Below, piece after piece: positions 24,285 to 34,595 of a DNA stretch of 64,000 nucleotides; position 1 is the stretch's first letter, and each line of letters starts with the position of its first letter. Below the pieces are notes generated by a model, which was not told where the DNA came from, ran no database searches, and worked only from the letters and a program-made list of their open reading frames with translations. This DNA comes from Calendula officinalis (taxonomy: Eukaryota > Streptophyta > Magnoliopsida > Asterales > Asteraceae): contig OY970825.1 in the NCBI GenBank assembly GCA_963853835.1, positions 30,566,835 to 30,630,834 of the forward strand. Reading direction: 5' to 3'. The translations under genes and the position numbers were made by a program.

Positions 24285-24907
24285 TTGTGTCTTGTGCAGG
24301 GTGACAGAAAATGGTATTTAGATAGTGGCTGCTCAAGACACATGACAGGCAGTATGGAATACCTTCTCAATTATACTCCAGAGAAGGGTCCTTCTGTTAA
24401 ATTTGGAGATGACTCGGTGGGAAAGACAAGAGGTTATGGTGTGATCAAGGCAGGCAACATAACTTTTAAAAGAGTTGCCTATGTAGAGGGTCTTAAACAC
24501 AATCTGCTCAGTATCAGCCAGATGTGTGATGATGACAATGAAGCTCCATTCAGGAAGGTTGCAGGAATCATCTATAATGATAAAGACAAGAAGTTATGGT
24601 GTGATCAAGGCAGGCAACATAACTTTTAAAAGAGTTGCCTATGTAGAGGGTCTTAAACACAATCTGCTCAGTATCAGCCAGATGTGTTATGATGACAATG
24701 AAGCTCGATTCAGGAAGGTTGCAGGAATCATCTATAATGATAAAGGCCAGCCTGTACTCATTGCTAGAAGAGAAAAAGATGTATATGTGGTCAACCTATC
24801 TGAAATAGACCCAACTATTCGAGTATGCCTGCTTTCTAAAGTCAAGCCAGAATTGCATTGGCTATGGCACAAGAAACTCTCTCACATCAACTTTAGAAAT
24901 ATCAATG
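24285..24907 (+). pseudogene. pol: protease and pre-integrase of B1, disrupted by a 160-bp duplication
   Basis: The frame opens after a TTTTGTGTCTTGTGCAG stretch and encodes WYLDSGCSRHMTG, the aspartic protease site (Asp codon at 24321). A tandem duplication of 160 bp (24426-24585 and 24586-24745) repeats the end of the protease. Since 160 is not a multiple of three, it shifts the frame. The second copy continues to the pre-integrase motif ELHWLWHKKLSHINF and stops at 24907, where an inverted fragment begins. Compared with B2 (34600-38090), the integrase core, RT and RNase H are absent. Confidence 0.87.
24426..24745 (+). repeat. 160-bp tandem duplication in B1 protease
   Basis: 24426-24585 is repeated at 24586-24745 with a few substitutions (for example AGAGGTT/AGAAGTT at the start and GATGAT/TATGAT near 24690). 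B2 has one copy of this region, so the duplication is specific to B1. Confidence 0.9.
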
Positions 24908-25165
24908 GGCTCAGTATAAGCTTGCTGTGGTTGGTCAGTGTGAGTCTCCCCCTGAGCAGATGGCTCAAGTGGGTCTTGAACTTGTAATGCTGACCTAGTT
25001 CTTTGTCTTCTTCTCTCATACTGAATCCGAAGTGGCTCAGTATGAGGGCTTTGCTGATGTTGTTGTTCTTGTTGTGGAGGTTGATCTTCATTCAATCTTC
25101 TTCTTTTCTCCCCCTGAGCAGATGGCTCAGTTTGATCAACCTCAGTATCTCTTTGTCTCTTCTCC
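24908..25165 (-). repeat. inverted copy of B1 extra-ORF segment
   Basis: This 258-bp stretch is the reverse complement of 27919-28176 in the same element, with no difference seen by eye. It starts directly after the pre-integrase motif and ends in a run of about 20 T residues. Downstream, sequence matching the post-RNase H spacer of B2 (from about 38095) resumes at about 25180. So pol was deleted and this inverted fragment fills the gap. Confidence 0.88.
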
Positions 25166-25251
25166 TTTTTTTTTTTTTTTTTTTAATTAATTTTTTTTAC
25201 TCAGTATTGGGTTATGACGGCTCTTACACCGAGCTTAATCCTCATACTGCT

Positions 25252-25287
25252 CAACGGTAACCTTTCTTAATAGGAAAGTTACCGTTG
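25252..25287 (+). promoter_or_regulatory. conserved hairpin before B1 extra ORF
   Basis: CAACGGTAAC-CTTTC pairs with GAAAG-TTACCGTTG around an 8-10-base loop, giving about 14 pairs with one bulge. B2 has the same hairpin at 38157-38192, with the change in the loop only, although the sequence on both sides has diverged. The role is unknown. Confidence 0.6.
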
Positions 25288-25471
25288 GCAGAGGATAAGG
25301 CAGTCAAATCAGCCGTTTTACTTCCCAATACCTTAATTATCTTTCAAATAACCGTTTTTTTTTACTTCAAATATTTTTCAACAGTTATTTCATTATTTCT
25401 TGTAAAATTCTCTCTGCGATTAACGATTTCACTCTTTCTTAGCAAGCAAATCTCTTAAATCAAAATCACAG

Positions 25472-28400
25472 ATGGCCAATTACACTTTCGTTGCTCCAGA
25501 AGTTGAATCGGAAATCAAATTCCGAAACGATGAACTACCCAGGTTTGCGAGGAACAACATCACAACAAATTTCACTATTCCTCAAGCCTGGGTATGCCAA
25601 GAATTCACAAACATTGTGAGTTTTATGAAATATTGCCCAATTGCTCGTGCACTGACCTTGTCTCCTCGAGCAATTTATCCAGAGATGCTATGCGAGTTTT
25701 GGTACTCTGCTACACTCGATTCTCCAGATATGATTGCTGGGTGGGTAATTAGAGATCAAAGAAGGGCATTTGTTTCTACTGCCATCATTCGTGAAGCACT
25801 CAGACTTCCCGCCCAAGCTCAGTATGATCCATTCGTTGATAGATCAGAGGCACACTCAGTCTTACCATTTTTGGGTCGAAGAGGAACAACGGGCACAATC
25901 AAAAGAAATGAATTTGGTCCTATGTGGGGTATTCTCATTACAACAATAATTCGGTGTATGACCCACAAGACGGGAGCTTTGGACCAAATAAATGAATTTG
26001 GGATGCAAATAGTACATGCCTTGTACTATGGAAGAAACATTGATTATGCACGGCTCATTTTCAATGAATTAGCTGCTCTGGTTCGGGCTAACACAAGGGA
26101 ATGCAATGTCCCTTCTGCAGATTTTTATCACTCATCTTTCAACACTCAATGCCCACACATATTTATGATGAGTTTCACAGTCCAAGGGTTGATCTTCCTC
26201 CTCTTAGTGAGAAGATTTTCTTTTACAGGCCAAGAGAAGGAGAACCTCTTCTAAGTCCTCCTATGTGGGCCATTGTTCAAGAACACATAAATGATGAAGA
26301 AGACATGTCTGATACTGAGTCAGAAAATGATGATGATGATGATAATGATGATAATAGTGGTAATGGAGCACAGGCCGGTCAAGAAATTGAGATGCAGGAT
26401 GTTCCACAAGTTCAAGAACCTACTCAACAACATATCTCTCCACCTGCACAGGATCTTGATGCTCCTCATATTGAAACAGTTTTTGATACTGAGTCCTCCG
26501 ATGACACACCACTGGTCCTTCAAAGAAGAAGAAGGAATCTGTCTCCTATCATTATGGGAAACTTATCATCTGAGGAGGTGCAGCCTGCAAATGTTCCATC
26601 ATTAACTGCATCTCTTCAAGCCCAAAACCTAGTTGCAGCCATCGCTGACCTTCCAGGTCCCGAACTAGTTTCAACTGCTCAACCAATTGAGGAACCTCAT
26701 GTTCCTCTTGATGTGGAGATTCAATATGAGCAAACTACACTGGAAGGTGCTCAGCAAGAAAGACAAGTCGGTATTGAAGAAGTTGGTGCTGCACATCAAC
26801 AAACACATGATCCTGCACCGACCTCTGCAGATGCTAGAAGGGAATCTGACAGAGTCTCAGGTATGAATTTCTAAAAAGCCCTTAAACTTATATATATATA
26901 TATATATTTCATTCCCAAATAGAGACTAAGTATTGGCCAGTACCAACTCAATACTGACCAAAGTCTCACACAATCTTTCAAATATATATCCTTTTATGGC
27001 CAACATAGCTAGCCCACTACTGCTATGCAAAATTCATATACTGAGCACACAATTGATCATTGTCAGTCTACAGCTGTCTCAACATTTAAAGAGACAATGG
27101 TGGTTGATGTCACACTGACACCCACTGGTGCTGCTTGAATCATGTCCAACTTATTTTTGAGTTGGATAGCATGACTCAAGAAATGATCACAAACCCTTAA
27201 GCCACAAAATCCAAAAACTTTTCCATGGGGTTTAGCCACATTTCTGTTATCACTCTAATACCGAGTGATAAACATTGAAAATAACAAGAAGCACATCCCA
27301 GGCTTCGAATACCGAAACCCAAACCTTTTAGTAAATGTGACTTATCCTATACTGAGCTACTTAAATTTACACACTCACTTTTACTAAAATCTTCTTACAC
27401 ATGCTATGCACAAGTCCACAATATTTCATCATAAACAAGATGAAATACAGACTTCACAAACTCTGTTTATATGATTATAGAATTAAACAACACCACAATT
27501 CTATTTGATAAACCTTTCTTTCTAACCAGTTTTCTATTTTTGTTTCTTTAGCACCATCTGTGCAGGGCATTCAGGCATCTCAGGCTGCAGGAGACCAAGT
27601 GACTCTGCAAGCAATCTTGCAGCACATTCTGGCCATCCAACAAACTCAAAATATAATATTAGCCAGAATGGACAAGATGAGTGGTGATATTGACTCAATA
27701 AAACAGTCAGTCTCACTACTTCAACAACCACATCAACCTCCACCAACTCCACCATTCTCACATGGTAACCACAATGAAGAAGGAGAAGGAGAAGGAGGTG
27801 CTGGTGATACTGATGCTGCAACTGAGCCCATGCCCTCCCCTACTCTTGAACAACCTGAAGGGGACATGGGTGGTGATACTGATCCTCTTCCCTCCTCATC
27901 AAATGATAACAAAAAGGGGGAGAAGAGACAAAGAGATACTGAGGTTGATCAAACTGAGCCATCTGCTCAGGGGGAGAAAAGAAGAAGATTGAATGAAGAT
28001 CAACCTCCACAACAAGAACAACAACATCAGCAAAGCCCTCATACTGAGCCACTTCGGATTCAGTATGAGAGAAGAAGACAAAGAACTAGGTCAGCATTAC
28101 AAGTTCAAGACCCACTTGAGCCATCTGCTCAGGGGGAGACTCACACTGACCAACCACAGCAAGCTTATACTGAGCCACCTGTTCTAGAAGAAAATAACTT
28201 ACAAATTGTGGTCTATAGGCCTTTTGGGTGGCCCATTGCTGATGATGAAGATGAAGAACATCCAGTGGCATCAGAAGAATTTTTAAACTTTGCACTGGAT
28301 GAAGCAAATAAAGAAACCTCTTCATCATCATTCTCAAATGATGAAGAGCATACAAGAAAACCTATCTCACCTCAAGCTGAAGGACCTTCTATAATTCCTA

Positions 28401-29383
28401 GAAGACCAATAACCAGAAGAATGACAAATGTGGTTATGTCCTCAGAATCTAGTGAAGAACAAGATCCAGCTCCTCTGATCTCAAGACCTAGGAGATCTGC
28501 TCAGTTTACTGAGGAAAAGAGTGAAGCTGAGGATGAGATTGAGGCCCAAAAATTCTTCCCTGTTAAGGAAGAACCTGAATCTGAGTCTGAAGATGTTCCA
28601 AGAAGATCTCATACTATAAGAAGAACTGGAGATGAATTACTTGAACAGTATTGGAACATTGTGGCACAAAGAACAAGATATAGGGAAACAAGGATGGGTA
28701 TGCTGAGGAATAAAGCATTTCTAAGTGTAAGAGACATATACTGGCTAAATGAATTTGTCAACAAAATAAAAGTCAAAACTGTTGATAGATCAATTGTTGC
28801 AACTTGCACTGGGCCAGTCAGTCCTCCAATGAAGTTTTTCCTCCATGACATCCAAAATATGGGACTTCAAGATTGGATAAAGATTGCTAGACTGATAAAG
28901 GAGATGCCCTCAAGATCCTCTGAAGCCCAAGTGATGATGGATGAAATCTGGGCTGTATCTGCCATATGCTATGAAAAAGGAATTCTTTATGCAGCAGAAT
29001 ACAGGGCACTCAGTGTGATGACTGAAGCTATGAAAAATAACAAACCTGAGTGCCTTAATACTTTCAGAAAAATTCCCACATATACTGTTCCCTCTAACCT
29101 TATCTTCCAGGATCAAAAGAGTACCATATATCCCACATCTGGATATATGTATACTGACTCAGATGACAGGGAGTGCTTCATTACTGAAGCAGATTTGGCA
29201 ACAGCTCCTATCAGCCATTTGGTGGGCCTTAAATGGATGATAACCAAGAAAGAAGATGCTTGGTTTAGAAAGAAGATAGTTGCTGTACTAAACAACAGGC
29301 AAGATGAACTGAAGAAAAGAGAAGAGTTCATCCATGTGAAGAAAGAAGTCTTCTATGAGTTTGAGTCGATCAACAAAGACTAA
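25472..29383 (+). pseudogene. env-like extra ORF of B1, two exons, one frameshift
   Basis: Extra 3' gene of Sirevirus type; function not established. Exon 1 is 25472-26860 and exon 2 is 27552-29383. ATG 25472 follows a CACAG. Exon 1 encodes a conserved N-terminal domain (AWVCQEFTNIV, SPRAIYPEMLCEFWYSA, GWVIRDQRRAFVSTAIIREAL) and an acidic tail. One base is lost near 26110 relative to B2 and shifts the frame. Exon 2 encodes a coiled coil (ILQHILAIQQTQNIILARMD), a Gln/Pro/Glu-rich low-complexity stretch, IVVYRPFGWPIADDED, and a conserved C-terminal domain (LLEQYWNIVAQRTRYRE; HLVGLKWMITKKEDAWFRKK). No clear signal peptide or membrane segment is visible, so the env label rests on position only. 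Confidence 0.75.
26861..27551 (+). other. probable intron in B1 extra ORF
   Basis: The donor is TCTCAG|GTATGA and the acceptor TTTGTTTCTTTAG|CACC. Joining them keeps one reading frame (phase 1). The unspliced frame stops four codons after the donor. The intron is 691 bp, AT-rich and without long open frames. B2 keeps the same donor and acceptor at 39783 and 41905, so selection or recent descent preserved both sites. Confidence 0.8.
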
Positions 29384-29450
29384 AGAAGAAGACTTTGCAG
29401 CATGTAGCTTATTTTGTTTAGTTTCTCTTTGTAATTGTTTTGTTATCATT

Positions 29451-29464
29451 AGATAGGGGGAGAT
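29451..29464 (+). other. polypurine tract of B1
   Basis: AGATAGGGGGAGAT directly precedes the 3' LTR (TGTTAAGG). The same tract is at 43581-43594 in B2, and TTAGGGGGAGAT lies before the A 3' LTR. Confidence 0.88.
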
Positions 29465-29971
29465 TGTTAAGGCAAAAAGCCTTGCCCTTTGGATCTTAAG
29501 ATAACAAAACAACCTAGACTAGCTTTGATTAATATGTAGAATAATATAGCTAAGTTTAGGTCTGATACTGAGTGATCAGTATTGGAACTCAGTATCAGTA
29601 CTCAGTATCAGATAGTGATACTGAGTACAAGGACTGAGTAGAAGGACTGAGTGATACTCAGTATAGTAACGGACTAAGATCAAATCCCTTGATCTTAGTC
29701 ATTTCCCTTACTTAGTCCTTCGGTTACTCCTTTGCTCATTATGTAAGATCTCTATAACATTATAAATAGAGATCATCTTGCAAAGGAGTACTTACCAATT
29801 CACTTTACACTTTCATATCTTTGTAATTGATCAGTGGTCTTGTTATTCCGCAACAAGCCACACTTAGTGGATTTATACATTGACTATATTCTTGTGTTAT
29901 CACGCTAATATTTCTCTAAGTATAATATTCTATCAATTAACATTATAAACCAGGGTTGTTGTGACCTAACA
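29465..29971 (+). repeat. 3' LTR of B1
   Basis: 507 bp, differing from the 5' LTR at two positions by my count (about 29794 and 29911). It has the same TACTGAGT/ACTCAGTA cluster and TATAAATA at 29761-29768. The TSD CCAAT follows. Confidence 0.94.
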
Positions 29972-31491
29972 CCAATTGTAGTCCCAAATATTGATGATGA
30001 TGTTAACTGGGATGAGGTAGATGAATGGCATTACCTCCTCACCCAAAGATCTTATTTGAAGCAAGAATTCATAAATTTGACCCAAATATTTATATTATCC
30101 CAGTGGTTGATATGAAGTATACCCCACTTCCAAAGTGTGTTGGTAAAGGAAAAGCTAAATTTGATGATGATTACCCACACAGAGCACTAGGCCATTACAT
30201 GGTAAACAAAATAAACATGGTCAGACCTCTAAAGCAAGATCATTGGAAGGTGAAGAGAATGAGGTGCCAAAAAAAATGTGCTAAAACTCTTGAACTTGAA
30301 AACAAAAGGAAGGCTGAAGAAGAAAGAATAAAAAATGCAGCCATTCAAGAGATAGAGGAGTTTCTTGTAGGAGATCAACAAGCAGAACCAGATAAGCATA
30401 AGAAAATAGAAGAAGAACATCTAAACTTCCTTGAATATCTAGTTGCAGAGTGCAAACAAATAAATGCTGAACTACTAACTGAAATACTTGAACAGATATA
30501 AAAAATGCTAGAATACTTGAAGACAAAAGGTCACAGTGCTAAATCATTTGGAAGAATGTAGATGGTGAGCATTGTTGACAAGTACTGCACTGCAAGAAAG
30601 AAAGAATTCGCAGAACTAGGGGTGTTCGTTTGGACGGTTTGGTTTTATCCGATCCAAATAGGTGAAACCAAATAAAATCCGGATTTCAAAAGTTCAAACC
30701 GAATCGTCCAAACTAATTCGAAAACCAAACCGATCCGAACCAAATAACAATTTGGTTGGTTTGGTTTTATCCGTTTGGTTTTTTCTTAAAATTTTCAAAA
30801 TATTCCAAAAGTATATAATATAAATAATATTAAGTTCATATGTAAAATTCCAAAATGATAAACTATTTTGTACATAAAAACAAGTTTAATTCATAGCTTG
30901 TGATGTTTATAATCATATATGAAAATTTTTTGACATCAACTTTATCAAAAACTCCAAAAAGATTGGTACATCATCAGCTGATACAACATAAAATGGAACA
31001 GGTATTAATATATAAATCAATTTACTATAAGAAATGTAAAGAAAAGGGAAACCATAATTGCTTACAATGGAAACCAACAAGTGTTAGTATATAAATCAAT
31101 TTACTATATATTACTATTCGGTTTTTTTGGATAATCAGGTTTTCACAACAGAAACCAAATCCAATCCGAAATCCAAACTATTAATTTAGTTCAAGTCCAA
31201 ACCGATCTAAAAAACCAAATAACCAATCCAAATAGTCCAATACAAAATGTTCAATTGGACAATCCGGTTATATCCGAATAGTGAACACCCCTAGGCAGAA
31301 CCAGAAGTCAAAGAGGTCAAGCTAACAGAGTTGATAGACATTGATCCTAAACTGGTACTTACAAGAAAAACAATGACTGGTGAATCCTCAACCATAACTG
31401 CCAAGAAAAGAAAAACAATTGAAGCTGCAGAAGAAGCCGGAAAGATAGCCAAACAAGACTTCCCCATTCTTGATATCCCTCAAGCACTTCA
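29972..31491 (+). pseudogene. extra ORF of A, second piece
   Basis: Continuation of the extra ORF of A between B1 and B2. The open piece 30025-30501 encodes a basic, Lys/Glu-rich region with predicted helix and coiled coil (KTLELENKRKAEEERIKN). After a stop at 30499-30501, decayed sequence leads into a hAT insertion (30617-31293). 31331-31491 resumes with TRKTMTGESSTITAKKRKT. This matches ERKTISGESSGVSSQTSKKR in element C (63192-63902), which identifies the frame. B2 begins at 31492. Confidence 0.7.
30617..31293. mobile_element. hAT-type non-autonomous element in A extra ORF
   Basis: 677 bp with TIRs TAGGGGTGTTCGTTTGG and, read from the right end, TAGGGGTGTTCACTATTCGG. The flanking 8-mers CGCAGAAC and GGCAGAAC (30609-30616, 31294-31301) are a TSD with one mismatch. 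Both arms contain the CCAAACCGA/TCGGTTTGG-type repeats common in plant hAT MITEs. The AT-rich centre encodes nothing recognisable. Confidence 0.87.
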
Positions 31492-31994
31492 TGTTAAGGC
31501 AAAAAGCCTTACCCCTTTAGGATCTTAAGATAACAAGACAACCTAGACTAGCTTAGAATAGTTTGTAGAATATATTAGCTAAGTCTCGGTGTGATACTGA
31601 GTGGGCAGTATTGGCCACTCAGTATCAGTACTCAGTATTGGAAATCCAATACTGAGTAGAAGGACTGAGTTACATTCTCATATGTAACTGACTAAGATCA
31701 AATCCCTTGATCTTAGTCATTTTCCTTGTCCGGTCCTTCGGTTACTCATTTGCTCATCTTGTAAGATCTCTATACCATTATAAATAGAGATCACTTAGCA
31801 AAGGAGTACTTACCAATTTATACGTTCATTTCTAAATCCTTGTAATTGTTCAAGTGGTCTTGTATTTCCGCTACAAACCACACTTTGTGGAATAATATAC
31901 GTTTGACTTAATTACTGTGTTTTACACCTTAATTGTCTCAAGTAAATTATAATATAACAATTAACAAGAAATCCAGGGTTGTTGTGACCTAACA
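31492..31994 (+). repeat. 5' LTR of B2
   Basis: Begins TGTTAAGGCAAAAAGCC and ends GTGACCTAACA, and is followed by primer site TGGTATCAGAGC at 31997-32008. Fewer ACTCAGTA/TACTGAGT copies are seen than in B1, but the same arrangement is kept (about 31590-31670). TATAAATA is at 31779-31786. Confidence 0.94.
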
Positions 31995-31996
31995 AC

Positions 31997-32008
31997 TGGT
32001 ATCAGAGC
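31997..32008 (+). other. primer-binding site of B2
   Basis: TGGTATCAGAGC, an exact match to the initiator Met-tRNA complement, lies two bases after the LTR. Confidence 0.92.
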
Positions 32009-32092
32009 AGGCTAAATATACTCTTATTTAGTCGATCTATTACCCTGGCAGTCATTCCTTATACATACCCTTCCCAACCTTCAAAATCAAGA

Positions 32093-34587
32093 ATGTGTTC
32101 CATTGTAACACCAGTTATGTCTGGAAAAGGTGTGCCAATCTTTGATGGCAAAGAATTCCATCAGTGGAAGTTGAAGGCTCAATGGTATCTTGAGTTCATA
32201 CATCATGAAATGCTCACAATAATGTTTGATGGTCCCATCATTCCACAAACTATAGAACCCGTTCCAGCTACTGATGATGCTCCTGAGAGCACAAGAATAG
32301 TTCCTAAACTGAAGCATACATGGACTTATACTGACCGCCAGTTATTCAGTCTTGACTCCAGAGCAAAAGGGATGATTGGTAATCCAGTTACCAAAGAAAT
32401 ACTGAATGCAATTATGAAATTGCCAACTGCAAAAGCTATGTGGGATAGCTTATCAGTCACCAATGAAGGCACAACAAAGGTGAAGTTGCAAAGAAAGAGC
32501 AACATGAGAAGAAAGTATGAAAACTTCTTCTCAAGTCCAAATGAAGACATCACCACTCTCTATAACAGGTTCAATATTGTTATCCATGATCTCATCAGTG
32601 TAGGGATTGTGAATGAAAAGGAGAAGTTGTTCAAATAATTTTGGACAGTCTTCCTCAACAATTTCTTGACATGACAAACTCTGTCAATGCTGCTAACAAC
32701 ATTGAAACATACACTCTTCAAACATTGTATGGATTAATGTTGAATCATGAGGAGAACAATGCTGCAAGACTGATCAACTAGAAGAAAACTGACAAGTCTT
32801 CCACTGGCATGGCTCTTGTTGTGCAACAGGCCTATACTGTCACTGAGCCTGAAGAGCCAGAGGTTGATCCTGCTGATGCTGAGGCAGAGGAGCTTGAAAC
32901 TCAAATGGATCTTATGTCTATGAAGCTGGATCAGTTGAAGAAGAAGAGGCTGGGCATTAGCTCTTCCAATACTGACCCAAGATCAGGTCTATGCTACAGG
33001 TGTGGAAAGTTTGGACACATTGCTGCCAGCTGTCATACTAAGTCAACTAAAACTGATCAGAATGACAAGATTGCATACCGAGCTAAAAGGTATAGGGACA
33101 AGTATGTCAAGTTGAAGAACTGGAGCAAGGGCAAGGGTGCAGCAAGGGCTTGGATGGATGAAGAGCTCAGTGATGATGAGGAAGAAGTTGAAAACAAAGC
33201 CTTTATGGCTTTCTCTAAAGAAGATTTGAAGAGCTCCTATGAAAAGGATATCAAGGAAGCCGAGTTGTACAAGATGAGTTCCTTTCAAACTTATTCAGTG
33301 AATGAAAAAGAAAAGATTTTTGAGTACATGATTGTTGATCTTAAACCTTTAGTACAGAAAGAAAAAGCTTTAAAATTAACTATTCTTGAACTTGAAAGGG
33401 TAAATAATGAACACTTAGAAAAATTAGCAAAATTTAAAGATTTAGAATTAAATTTTTTAAACTTACAAGACATGAACCAAAGGTTAGCTGACAAAGCTCA
33501 TTTACACATATTGGAAAAAGAAAAATTTCAAAAACAGTGTAAATCTTGGGGAATTGCCTCTATTAAATTAAATAAATGTCTAAATCAACAATTTCCAGAA
33601 AATGTGAGGGTTGCACTTGGTGTTGATCCTCAGCTAAAAAATAGAAACAATTTTGCTGATTTATTTGAAGAATTTTCAGATATGAACCCTATTCAGTTTG
33701 TCAAATCAAAAACATTTTGTGAAGTTGGATGTCAAACTGAGTCAGATGATGAGGACAAAATCACTTTTGATAAACCCATTGGTCCATCTATTTGTTCAAA
33801 GTGTTATACTCAACTACAAGAGCTCAGTATTGAAATTCCTGAAAAAGAAATTTCTGATACTGAACCCGAAGTAGTGCAGTATGACACATCTGTTGTTCCT
33901 CCATTTGAATTACTGTTTAATACAACTACTTTTGAAAGATATAATGAAAATGAAACTACTTCTACTTCTAGTATATTAACTGATACTGAAGTTGCAGGAA
34001 CAGAGAAGTCATGTACTGAAGAACCTAAAGAGCCTGTTAAAGTTGTTATTTTAAAAAATAATAATCCAAAATCAACTTCAACAGGATCTTCAAGTGGCAA
34101 ATACAAAAAGTCTAAAAATAATAAGACTTCTTTGCCAAATAAAAAGAAGAAACCAGATTCATCTCCTGCTAAACAAGTTAAAAGTAATATTAAGTCACCT
34201 TTAAAAAATGACAGAAGTAACATTTTAAAATCTATTGGTGATCAGATCAAAGTCTTAAGTCAAAAATTTGCAAAACTTACTTATACCGATCAACCAAAAG
34301 AAAAACAATTTTCTAAAATACCATATGGAAACAAGTTCAGAAATAGACCTAGAAAATGTTATAGATGTCATCATACTGGTCATAAAGGAAATGAATGCTG
34401 GACTGATCTCTCAAATCCTAAGTACTCAGTACCAAAGAAAAAGAGAGAAAACCAGTCAGTATCACCTAAGAAAACCTCCAAGGTTGCTCCTGAAGTGATA
34501 CTGACCTCTCCATTTAAAGAGATCAAGTCAAAACCTGTTTCTCCTATCAAAGGTCCCATTCAAAAATGTGTTCCTAAAAAGAACTAA
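32093..34587 (+). pseudogene. gag: gag of B2, broken
   Basis: Homologous to B1 gag throughout. The frame from 32093 covers the capsid domain and is lost to a frameshift near 32632. A Trp codon has become TAG at 32779-32781. From 32809 the frame is open for 592 codons, with knuckle CYRCGKFGHIAASC (near codon 63 of this piece), a Lys/Glu-rich coiled-coil-like part, a Ser/Lys-rich part, and knuckle CYRCHHTGHKGNEC. It ends with a stop after PKKN, the same end as in A and B1. Confidence 0.88.
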
Positions 34588-34595
34588 TCATAATT

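Larger units (their letters stand above)
21112..29971 (+). mobile_element. copia element B1 (Sirevirus-like, pol-deleted)
   Basis: 8860 bp with 507-bp LTRs (21112-21618 and 29465-29971) and TSD CCAAT at 21107-21111 and 29972-29976. I count only two LTR differences (about 0.4%), so the insertion is recent. It carries gag, protease and an intact-looking two-exon extra ORF except for one frameshift. Most of integrase and all of RT and RNase H are gone. In their place is a 258-bp inverted copy of part of its own extra ORF. It sits inside the extra ORF of A. It must have depended on a related full element such as B2 unless the loss came after insertion. Confidence 0.94.
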
